DNA of 5,453 nucleotides. It comes from an uncultured cyanobacterium (GTDB lineage Bacteria > Cyanobacteriota > Cyanobacteriia > PCC-6307 > Cyanobiaceae). The stretch's first letter is position 1, and every line of letters starts with the position of its first letter. The translations under genes were made by a program, and so were the position numbers. Location of the stretch: positions 1 through 5,453 of the forward strand of contig CAIKWV010000626.1 of NCBI GenBank assembly GCA_903831165.1, given 5' to 3'. Below are positions 1 to 5,453 of this stretch, piece after piece. Below the pieces are notes generated by a model that was not told the origin of the DNA, ran no database searches, and saw only the letters and a program-made list of their open reading frames with translations.

Positions 1-1
1 C

Positions 2-349
2 AGCCTCTGCGACCTGGTGCAACGCCATCAGGTCAGCTGGCATGGCGTCGAGCCGAACCAGCCGGACTGGAGCGAGTCCTCCCGCTCCTTCGCCGTGACG
101 ATCACCAGCATCGACCACCAATTCCGCTGGCACGCCATGGTCAACGCCTGGTGGCAGCCGCTGACCTTTCAGCTACCCGCCGCCGACGGGGGCGAGGAAT
201 CGTGGCATCGCTGGATCGACACATCGCTCGCCAGTCCCGACGACATCATGCCCTGGGTGGATGCCCCGGCCCTGGCGGGGGACACCTATACGGTGGGGCC
301 CCGCTCGATCGTGGCGCTGATCGTGGGGCTCGCCGGAACCGACGACTGA
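2..349 (+). CDS. glgX: Glycogen debranching enzyme GlgX, C-terminal end (5' truncated by window edge)
   Basis: This is the last 115 codons of a glycogen debranching enzyme (isoamylase type, GH13), which hydrolyses alpha-1,6 branches of glycogen in the cytoplasm. The frame is open from base 2, so the GTG at 17 is an internal valine and not a start. The visible part is the C-terminal beta-sandwich typical of GlgX/TreX. It shows the family pattern WHGVEPNQPDW followed by SRSFAVTI, then MVNAWWQPLTFQLP, and near the end the segment TYTVGPRSIVALI, which matches the usual last strand where GlgX proteins carry a PRS motif. The GH13 catalytic domain lies outside the window. The TGA at 347-349 is a clean stop. 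No strong T-tailed hairpin follows it. The next gene starts 147 bases downstream, so the two are probably separate transcripts. The family call is firm; the exact subfamily (GlgX or a related isoamylase) is less so. Confidence 0.9.
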   Translation, partial: SLCDLVQRHQVSWHGVEPNQPDWSESSRSFAVTITSIDHQFRWHAMVNAWWQPLTFQLPAADGGEESWHRWIDTSLASPDDIMPWVDAPALAGDTYTVGPRSIVALIVGLAGTDD

Positions 350-427
350 TCCGCGTAATCACAGGCGATCCATGCGCAGTCCGGCAACAAACGACTGGAT
401 GCGCAGCACGTCAGCGTCTGCGAATAT

Positions 428-490
428 TTGCCAGCAAACGATTCAAACCATCGAATAAAGTTAATTGCATTTATAAAATCACTCGAGGAG
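428..490 (+). promoter_or_regulatory. Possible promoter and ribosome binding site before the dehydrogenase gene
   Basis: The gap between glgX and the dehydrogenase ends in a strikingly AT-rich run (about 453-479) in otherwise GC-rich DNA. It holds TTGCCA at 428-433 and AATAAA or TATAAA elements at about 455-460 and 472-477. No pair with ideal 17-base spacing is present, so the promoter call is weak. CGAGGAG at 484-490 is a good Shine-Dalgarno match 6 bases before GTG 497. It is the evidence that fixes that start. Confidence 0.3.
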
Positions 491-496
491 CTCCCC

Positions 497-1309
497 GTGA
501 CAAGCACCAGCACCAACCCATATTCCGGCAAACTGCTCAGCAACCTCCTGCAAGGCAAGGTAGCGATCGTGACAGGGGGCAACAGTGGCATCGGCAAGGC
601 CATTGTGCAAACCCTCGCTGAGCTAGGGGCGAAAGTCGTGATCGACTACCGCTCCCATCCCGAGGCAACGGAGGAACTGGAACAGGAAATCGGCAGCTAT
701 GGCGGCGCAAGTTTCGGGGTGCAGGCTGATGTCTCCAAGCTGGAAGACCTGCAGCGGCTGATTGATGCAACCGTGGCGCAATACGGCAGACTTGACGTCA
801 TCGTCAACAATGCAGGCATTGAGACACGCACGTCAGTGCTTGACACCACCCCAGAACAGTATGACAAGGTCCTGGACATCAATCTGCGCGGCGTCTTCTT
901 TGCCACCCAATATGCGGCCAAGCAGATGATCAGCCAGGGTGGAGGCGGGAGAATCATCAACATTTCTTCCGTCCACGAAGATTGGCCGATGCCGAATAAC
1001 ACCGCCTACTGCCTCTCCAAAGGTGGCATGCGCATGTTGACCCGCACCGCAGCGCTGGAACTGGCACCACACGGCATCACGATGGTTAATGTTGGCCCCG
1101 GAGCTGTAGCAACGCCGATCAATGATTCAACCCTCAACAACCCTGAGCTGCTGGCCAAACTGAACGCGGCCATCCCCATGGGCAGGATGGCGCAACCCGA
1201 AGAGATTGCATCGGTTGTCGGTTTCCTGGCCAGCGATGCCGCCAGCTACATCACCGCCACCACCATCTTTGCGGATGGCGGCATCATGCAAAGCAGCCCG
1301 GGCCTCTGA
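497..1309 (+). CDS. SDR-family oxidoreductase, glucose 1-dehydrogenase-like
   Basis: This is a classical short-chain dehydrogenase of 270 residues, close to the usual ~260 of the family and cytoplasmic (no signal peptide). The Rossmann motif TGGNSGIG lies at residues 26-33, DYRS at 50-53 at the cofactor-selecting end of the second strand, D78-V79 for adenine, and NNAG at 104-107. The catalytic tetrad is N129, S158, Y171 and K175, with the usual 13-residue Ser-Tyr spacing. The segments ISSVHE (156-161), GPGAVATPIN (200-209) and the FADGG near the C-terminus match bacterial glucose 1-dehydrogenases (NAD(P)-dependent oxidation of beta-D-glucose to glucono-lactone) better than fatty-acid reductases such as FabG. 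The substrate remains inferred, because SDR specificity is often mis-assigned by homology. The GTG start at 497 is chosen for its Shine-Dalgarno site; a longer frame opens at TTG 428 but has none. About 13 residues precede the usual family start. It is the first gene of a tight three-gene cluster and ends 4 bases before the permease gene. Confidence 0.88.
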   Translation: MTSTSTNPYSGKLLSNLLQGKVAIVTGGNSGIGKAIVQTLAELGAKVVIDYRSHPEATEELEQEIGSYGGASFGVQADVSKLEDLQRLIDATVAQYGRLDVIVNNAGIETRTSVLDTTPEQYDKVLDINLRGVFFATQYAAKQMISQGGGGRIINISSVHEDWPMPNNTAYCLSKGGMRMLTRTAALELAPHGITMVNVGPGAVATPINDSTLNNPELLAKLNAAIPMGRMAQPEEIASVVGFLASDAASYITATTIFADGGIMQSSPGL

Positions 1310-1313
1310 CCCC

Positions 1314-2549
1314 ATGCCCTCTCCGCAAACAACCCAGCCCACTGCCCAAGACGATCACAGCAAGGAGCAGAAACTCCTGCTCCTTGCCGGTGTCATGCAG
1401 GGTGTGGCCCTGGTCACCTTTCCAGCCATTGGCACCGTTCTCACCGGAAGCGACGGCTTTGGTCTGTCCAGCAGTTCCTACGGCCTGATCTTTCTGCCGC
1501 AGGTGATCGCAGCCATCGCTTCATCCTTCCTCGGGGGGCAGGCGGCCCAACGCCTGGGATCCAAGAACGTGTTGATGCTGGGCCTGGGTTCGGATGCCCT
1601 GGCCATGGCGGTGCTGCTGGTCAGTGCCTTGGTGATGCACCAACAGGCCCTGAGCCTGCCGTTGCTTCTGATCGCCACAGCGCTGATGGGCTTTGGTTTC
1701 GGCGGGGTGGTGCCCCTGCTGAACACCTACATGGCGGCCTTCCAGCCCCAGCGAATCGACCAGGCCGTTCTGACATTGAATGCCTTGCTCGGGCTAGGGA
1801 CTGCACTGGCACCGGCCCTGGCTGCGCTGGTGGTCGGTCCAGGAATCTGGTGGGTGCTGCCCCTGCTGGTTCTGCTGGCAGCGCTGCTGTTGCTGTGGGC
1901 CTGTAGCGGACTGCCGCTGCTGATGCCCAAAGCAACGGCCAGCACCGACGACGCTCAAGCTCCGAGGCCCATTCGAGGAGCACCGTTGTTGGTGTTCTTG
2001 CTCGTTGCAACCATCTATGGGCTGAATGAAACGCTCAATGGCAACTGGGCCAGTCTGATGATGTCCCGCAGCCTGGGCAGCGCTCCTCAACAGGCCGCCA
2101 TGGCCCTGACTCTGTTTTGGGCACTGGTCACAGCGGGAAGATTGTTCTTTGCACGCTTTGCACGCATCTTCCCACCGCGGCTTCTGCTCGTCGGCCTACC
2201 AGCAATGTTGGCTGTTGTATTTCTCGGCATCAGCCGACTGTCCCCAGGTGAAACCAATGCTGGTCTTTGCCTGTTTGCCCTGGCCGGCTTGGGCTGCTCC
2301 GCATTGCTGCCCCTGATCATCAGCTTTGGAGAGCAACAGCTACCCCAGCTCGGCCAATCAACTGCCGGAATTCTGATTGCTCTCTACCAAGTGGGTTACG
2401 GACTGGCGGCATTTGGGGGAGGTGCCTTACAGGAATCACTCAACCTGCCGATGCAAACCATATTCGGCTGGGGTGCGATTCTCGCCTTACTTCAGGCCCT
2501 GATCTCCTTGCCGATCAGCATCAAAGTGCGGGGCAAGAGTCACAGCTGA
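1314..2549 (+). CDS. Major facilitator superfamily permease
   Basis: This is a 411-residue inner-membrane transporter of normal MFS length, with about 12 hydrophobic segments. They fall in two halves joined by a polar loop at about residues 205-222 (PKATASTDDAQAPRPIRG). The N-terminus is a short hydrophilic tail (1-20). The loop between helices 2 and 3 carries a motif-A-like GGQAAQRLGSKNVL (74-87). Helix 4-5 has GFGFGGVVPLLNTY (126-139), and helix 7 has YGLNETLNGNW (235-245), where an acidic residue in the membrane may take part in proton coupling. The glutamate-bearing helix 7 recalls sugar-type MFS members such as FucP relatives, but the cargo cannot be read from the sequence. The start is ATG 1314, 4 bases after the dehydrogenase stop. 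No good ribosome site is present, so translation is probably coupled to the upstream gene. An in-frame extension back to 1206 would overlap the dehydrogenase by about 100 bases and is not hydrophobic, so it was not used. Import or export cannot be decided. Confidence 0.88.
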   Translation: MPSPQTTQPTAQDDHSKEQKLLLLAGVMQGVALVTFPAIGTVLTGSDGFGLSSSSYGLIFLPQVIAAIASSFLGGQAAQRLGSKNVLMLGLGSDALAMAVLLVSALVMHQQALSLPLLLIATALMGFGFGGVVPLLNTYMAAFQPQRIDQAVLTLNALLGLGTALAPALAALVVGPGIWWVLPLLVLLAALLLLWACSGLPLLMPKATASTDDAQAPRPIRGAPLLVFLLVATIYGLNETLNGNWASLMMSRSLGSAPQQAAMALTLFWALVTAGRLFFARFARIFPPRLLLVGLPAMLAVVFLGISRLSPGETNAGLCLFALAGLGCSALLPLIISFGEQQLPQLGQSTAGILIALYQVGYGLAAFGGGALQESLNLPMQTIFGWGAILALLQALISLPISIKVRGKSHS

Positions 2550-2550
2550 G

Positions 2551-3399
2551 ATGATATACAACAACCCCAGGTTGTTCACCCTGATCTACTGCTGTGCAGC
2601 CGCAATAACTCCAGCAGCCCACGCCGAAGAACCGAACACAGCACTGCGCCTAGGCCCGGTGCAAATGCTGAAGCTCGTCATCCCCCAACCATTGGCATCT
2701 ACCAGGGCGGAGTATGACTACGTCCACCCTCTCCACCAGGGGGTTGCAGATAGGCTGTTCATTGATGCAAAACCATTTGCTGAGCTACGGCCCCTGTCCG
2801 GTTCTGGAATTGGGGTTCCATTGATACAGGCAACAGGTCAGAGCACCCGCATAGGCTATCGACGCCTGGTGAGTGGTGGCTCTGCGCTCTGGGGCGTCAG
2901 CGGGGGCTACGACAGTCTTTGGCAACAAGGTTCGTACTATCAACAGTTGGGAGCAGCACTGGAGATCAAACGGCGCAACTTTGAAGTTGTCGCAACTGCT
3001 GCGTTGCCATTGCGGCTCCAGGACAGCTCAACCAACGACCAGATTCCCCTGTCGGCACTCACCCTACAGATCTCTCTACCCACGGGAGTCAAAGGTCTTG
3101 ACTTTGAACCACGGATCTACACGGTCGGCAGCCCAGAGACGGGTACGTTCCTAGGAACCCAGATGCAGTTCACCTATGCAACATCACAATCATCCAGTGC
3201 CACAATTTCATGTAATTACGACGCCTTAGGTGGCGTGAGCGGCTCGTTGACACTTCAGATCGTGTTCCCAAATTTGTCAAAACAAGCTCGCCATCAAGCG
3301 ATTGATCCATCCCTTGTCGGCAATTTCACAGGGCCGGTCGGCAACAATGGATCGAGAGTGATTCGCTTGAATGACAGTGCGCCTGCCTTCGGCAACTGA
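2551..3399 (+). CDS. Exported outer-membrane beta-barrel protein, inverse-autotransporter-barrel-like, no passenger
   Basis: This is a 282-residue protein with a Sec signal peptide: R7, a hydrophobic core at 8-20, and probable cleavage after AHA at 23-25. The mature part is rich in alternating polar/hydrophobic strands with aromatic ends. The stretch IGYRRL (101-106), WGVSGGYD (114-121), YYQQLGAALEI (129-139), and then FEVVATAALPL (144-154) follows the strand order of the intimin/invasin barrel domain (IAT_beta), in which a YRRL strand, a YD turn, a GLGLE-type strand and a YxPL strand succeed one another. Later strands GLDFEPRIYTVG (182-193), FLGTQMQFTYA (200-210) and GSLTLQIVFP (231-240) fit the second half. 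About 40 residues follow the barrel (ending VIRLNDSAPAFGN), like the linker after an inverse-autotransporter barrel, but no Ig-like or other passenger follows. The last residue is not aromatic, unlike C-terminal barrels. ATG 2551 is 1 base after the permease stop, which suggests coupling. It could serve as a porin-like partner. The barrel call is fairly good; the function is unknown. Confidence 0.68.
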   Translation: MIYNNPRLFTLIYCCAAAITPAAHAEEPNTALRLGPVQMLKLVIPQPLASTRAEYDYVHPLHQGVADRLFIDAKPFAELRPLSGSGIGVPLIQATGQSTRIGYRRLVSGGSALWGVSGGYDSLWQQGSYYQQLGAALEIKRRNFEVVATAALPLRLQDSSTNDQIPLSALTLQISLPTGVKGLDFEPRIYTVGSPETGTFLGTQMQFTYATSQSSSATISCNYDALGGVSGSLTLQIVFPNLSKQARHQAIDPSLVGNFTGPVGNNGSRVIRLNDSAPAFGN

Positions 3400-3415
3400 A
3401 CCATTCAACCCGACC

Positions 3416-3454
3416 CGGCTAGCTGGCCGATAGAACAGGATCCACGCTCCGTGG
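3416..3454 (+). terminator. Possible transcription end of the three-gene cluster (two small hairpins)
   Basis: Shortly after the barrel gene stop lie two GC-rich hairpins: CGGC/GCCG with a 6-base loop (3416-3429) and CCACG/CGTGG with a 3-base loop (3442-3454). Neither is followed by a T tract, so this is not a textbook intrinsic terminator. The position before a convergent gene makes a transcript end here plausible. Confidence 0.28.
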
Positions 3455-3833
3455 CCTGCAACAGTAAACGCCTAGGAACCCACAGCCACAGGGCCCAGCT
3501 GGAGGCAAGAAGCTGAAATTTCCAGCAACACAACAGACGGCCATCAGCGAAGAGACGTCGAGACTTCACTCAGAGGAATTGATCAATCAGTATCATCTCG
3601 CCTTTCTCCTCTATCGAAGCAAAACCCACCGAAAAGCCGATAAGCTGATGAGAAGCCATGCGTCAACTCAGCGCTAGGCGGGCTGCCAGACATCGTGCAC
3701 ACAATGATCATCAATGCATATGATGTTTTGCCGTCAACCCTGCTGCAAACAGGCGCACATCCCTTTCAAGGGGGATAAATCCAGATTGACCCGACAATGC
3801 CCCCATGGATTGGCGATCCAGAAAGGACCCGCA

Positions 3834-3863
3834 AAGGCCTAAACCCGGACTAACAACGCCGGG
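3834..3863 (-). terminator. Possible terminator of the lactonase gene
   Basis: Read on the minus strand, about 30 bases after the lactonase stop, CCCGG and CCGGG (3859-3863 and 3844-3848) can pair around a 10-base loop. They are followed by TTTAGGCCTTT, a partly T-rich tail. The stem is short and the tail interrupted, so the call is weak. Confidence 0.28.
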
Positions 3864-3893
3864 CTACTCCAGGCGACGCACCAGCTAAACAGC

Positions 3894-5102
3894 TCATGGC
3901 TGCGCCATCGTCCGAACGGGCGCGAGGCCACGGGTCTTGAGCTTCACAGCCCAGATACTGTTACTGGATCCGATGAAGAGAACATTGTTATCAGCACCAC
4001 CAAAAGTCAGATTTGCAGTCTGCTTCGCCATCAGGAACTTGCCGATCAGCTTGCCCTGAGGATTAAGCACGTGGATACCTTCCAGGGTTCCCACATAAAC
4101 ATTACCGTTCTCATCCAGCCTCATGCCATCGGGGAATCCAGGTGAAACATCAGCAAACAGACGCTTGTTCAGAAGCGTCTTGCCATCACGACTCACGTCA
4201 TAGGCGTAGATCCGATGAGGCAAGTAGGGAAAGTATGTGCGCGGGCCCTGAATCGCACCACTATCGATAATGTACAGACTTTTTTCGCCAGGACCAAACG
4301 CAATGCCATTCGGCATCATCAAACTTGGCTCCACGACACTCATCTGCCTGGATACAGGGTCATAACGGTAAACATTGCTTGGCAGCTCCGCGGGCTGGGG
4401 AGGAAACTGCAGCGAACCATAGACTGGATCAGTGAACCAAACTGAGCCGTCGCTCTTGACGACAAGATCATTGGGTGAATTTAGCATTTTCCCCTGATAG
4501 CGATCCACTAACGTCGGCGCCTGGGGATCGGGGCTATTGAGATTGGGGGCGAAATCTCGGGTGATCGAAACACGTCGCCCCGTAGTTTCGGCCGTAAGCA
4601 GATGACCCTGGAGATCGGGGGTCTGACCATCAGCCACACCCGAAGGGTTGCGGAACAGTCGCGGTGCCTGCCATGAGGCGGGAGTGATTGCGCCTTTGGC
4701 ATCCAAACCATTCCAACGTATCGAGTAAATACTGTTATGAATTTGATCCGTCACAAACAACATCCCTCCGGCTCCCTTTCGATCCTTCAGGAAGACAGGA
4801 CCCTCAGTAAAACCGAAACCAGTCGCCAGTGGGATCAGGTTTGGGGTACGACCAACGATTGCTTCAAAAGCCGGATCCAGCGCCTGGACCGTCAGCTGGG
4901 GCGACTCTGATTCGGGGTATTCCGGGGAGTTCGTGATCACCAGGTTGCGGCACTCTTTGGCCACAGAACTTGCCGGCAGACAAGCCGCTCCCATCGGCAC
5001 CGCAGCCTCCGCCGGCGTGCCAGCGAAGAGCATCGAACTGCCAACCACAAGCGTCAGCAGACGATGTTTCTGGAGCTGGAAGCAAGCATGAAGGCGTGGC
5101 AT
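3894..5102 (-). CDS. Exported SMP-30/gluconolactonase-family protein
   Basis: This is a 402-residue six-bladed beta-propeller of the SMP-30/gluconolactonase/LRE family, which hydrolyses aldonolactones such as glucono-1,5-lactone with a divalent metal. All four expected active-site residues are visible: E100 in TEGPVF, N211 in NSPND, N265 in MPNGIAF and D325 in PDGM. They correspond to E18, N103, N154 and D204 of human SMP-30. The segments GSVWFTDPVYG and NLTFGGADNNVLFIG are also typical of bacterial gluconolactonases. The N-terminus is a Sec signal peptide with basic residues (R3, K12, R14), the core LLTLVVGSSMLFAG, and cleavage after AEA at about 31-33, so the enzyme should be periplasmic. 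The mature chain has only two cysteines (41 and 51), a likely disulfide. The start is taken as ATG at 5102. TTG at 5117 would add five residues; neither has a clear ribosome site. The gene follows the NADH dehydrogenase gene by 68 bases on the same strand, so co-transcription is possible. The substrate is inferred from the family. Confidence 0.87.
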   Translation of the reverse strand: MPRLHACFQLQKHRLLTLVVGSSMLFAGTPAEAAVPMGAACLPASSVAKECRNLVITNSPEYPESESPQLTVQALDPAFEAIVGRTPNLIPLATGFGFTEGPVFLKDRKGAGGMLFVTDQIHNSIYSIRWNGLDAKGAITPASWQAPRLFRNPSGVADGQTPDLQGHLLTAETTGRRVSITRDFAPNLNSPDPQAPTLVDRYQGKMLNSPNDLVVKSDGSVWFTDPVYGSLQFPPQPAELPSNVYRYDPVSRQMSVVEPSLMMPNGIAFGPGEKSLYIIDSGAIQGPRTYFPYLPHRIYAYDVSRDGKTLLNKRLFADVSPGFPDGMRLDENGNVYVGTLEGIHVLNPQGKLIGKFLMAKQTANLTFGGADNNVLFIGSSNSIWAVKLKTRGLAPVRTMAQP

Positions 5103-5170
5103 GGGTTCAGGCGACAAAGAAAAAGTGTTAACGCAAACAACCTGGTCCTAGAGCGGCCAACGGCGCGGAT

Positions 5171-5453
5171 TCAGCTGACAGACGCCACCTGCGGATCCTG
5201 CGTCTCGTCCCCAGCCCGTTCAGCCCGCTCCAGGCCCACCTCCACGCCCATGTGCTGATCGGGCCGACCCGTGATCAGCAGGCCGTCCCGCTGGCGAGTG
5301 GCAATCATCCACAGCCACTTGGTCAGCAGGGTGAGGCGGTTCTCATTGGCCGGCATGAAGGCCAGGTGGGCCAGACCCCACAGCAGCCAGCCGAAAGCCC
5401 CGCTGACCTTGATCCCCCGCAGATCGGCCACGGCACAGAGCGGGCCAATCACC
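5171..5453 (-). CDS. Type II NADH dehydrogenase (NDH-2), C-terminal end (5' part beyond the window)
   Basis: These are the last 94 codons of an NAD(P)/FAD-dependent oxidoreductase that reads as a cyanobacterial Ndb-type, non-proton-pumping NADH:quinone dehydrogenase, a peripheral enzyme of the cytoplasmic or thylakoid membrane. The visible part lacks the two dinucleotide-binding folds but contains the characteristic tail. GIKVSGAFGWLLWGLAHLAF is followed by ENRLTLLTKWLWMIATRQR, two amphipathic aromatic helices that anchor NDH-2 to the membrane. LLITGRPDQHMGVEVGLERA comes next, then a short polar end. The GTG at the right edge (5450-5452) is an internal codon and not the start. Which paralogue (ndbA, ndbB or ndbC) cannot be told from the end alone. 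The stop at 5171-5173 lies 68 bases before the lactonase ATG on the same strand. No hairpin terminator stands out between them. Confidence 0.85.
   Translation of the reverse strand, partial: VIGPLCAVADLRGIKVSGAFGWLLWGLAHLAFMPANENRLTLLTKWLWMIATRQRDGLLITGRPDQHMGVEVGLERAERAGDETQDPQVASVS

Larger units (their letters stand above)
3400..3893. other. Convergent intergenic region with no convincing gene
   Basis: These 494 bases separate the 3' ends of the barrel gene (+) and the lactonase gene (-). I see no gene with a believable start and ribosome site. The stretch holds several short GC hairpins near both ends, an imperfect direct repeat (3779-3793 and 3816-3831), a purely weak hairpin CATCA/TGATG at 3709-3725 followed by TTTT, another at 3806-3820 (TGGAT/ATCCA), and an open plus-strand frame from 3468 to the TAG at 3675-3677 without a good start. 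No tRNA, CRISPR or insertion-sequence end was recognised. Confidence 0.6.

Noticed and set aside
370..405. Direct repeat ATGCGCAG and CAGTC/GACTG hairpin after glgX as a terminator
   Set aside because: The stem is only 5 bases with an 11-base loop and no T tract follows.
428..496. Longer dehydrogenase reading frame starting at TTG 428
   Set aside because: It has no ribosome site, while GTG 497 has CGAGGAG at the right distance. The extra 23 residues run through the AT-rich promoter-like stretch and do not resemble the family.
1206..1313. Upstream extension of the permease gene inside the dehydrogenase gene
   Set aside because: It overlaps the dehydrogenase gene by over 100 bases in another frame and encodes a Pro/Arg-rich, non-membrane stretch. 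ATG 1314 gives a normal MFS N-terminus.
1621..2320. Long minus-strand open frames opposite the permease gene
   Set aside because: Their translations are Arg/Pro/Gln-rich with no recognisable domain, as expected of antisense shadows of a GC-rich Leu/Ala-coding gene.
3704..3778. ATG-started 24-codon frame (MIINAYDVLPSTLLQTG...)
   Set aside because: No Shine-Dalgarno site, very short, and starts within small palindromes (ATGATCAT, ATGCAT). Chance is sufficient.
5103..5117. TTG 5117 as start of the lactonase gene
   Set aside because: Possible, but it adds only five residues and has no ribosome site, and ATG 5102 already gives a complete signal peptide. The choice is not certain.
5118..5170. Promoter for the lactonase gene in the gap after the NADH dehydrogenase gene
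   Set aside because: Only loose TTGTTT and TTAACA-like elements are present on the minus strand, with no acceptable -35/-10 spacing. Read-through from the upstream gene is equally possible.

Overview
The window looks like chromosomal DNA of a picocyanobacterium (Synechococcus/Cyanobium-like). It is GC-rich, densely packed, and makes little use of Shine-Dalgarno sites. The organism call is inference: it rests on a GlgX end, a type II NADH dehydrogenase end that reads like the cyanobacterial Ndb proteins, and an inverse-autotransporter-like barrel. No rRNA or other marker gene is present.

Layout from left to right. Positions 2-349 (+) are the 3' end of a glycogen debranching enzyme (glgX). After a 147-base gap with an AT-rich, promoter-like stretch comes a tight plus-strand cluster of three genes. 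These are a short-chain dehydrogenase closest to glucose 1-dehydrogenases (497-1309), an MFS permease (1314-2549) and an exported outer-membrane beta-barrel protein resembling the barrel of inverse autotransporters (2551-3399). The gaps are 4 and 1 bases, so they are very probably co-transcribed and translationally coupled. Positions 3400-3893 hold no convincing gene, only small hairpins, an imperfect direct repeat and one weak open frame. On the minus strand follow an exported SMP-30/gluconolactonase-family protein (3894-5102) and, upstream of it, the 3' end of a type II NADH dehydrogenase (5171-5453). The two transcription units converge on the non-coding stretch.

Read together, the window has a sugar theme: glycogen debranching, a glucose-dehydrogenase-like enzyme, a permease, a possible outer-membrane partner, and an aldonolactone hydrolase with all expected metal and substrate residues. 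The three-gene cluster covers the cytoplasm, inner membrane and outer membrane, as an uptake-and-oxidise module would. This is inference: neither the transported compound nor the dehydrogenase substrate can be read from the sequence. The predicted compartments of the dehydrogenase (cytoplasm) and lactonase (periplasm) do not match a simple two-step glucose-to-gluconate route. The most unusual item is the stand-alone inverse-autotransporter-type barrel, which has no passenger domain and sits in a metabolic operon.
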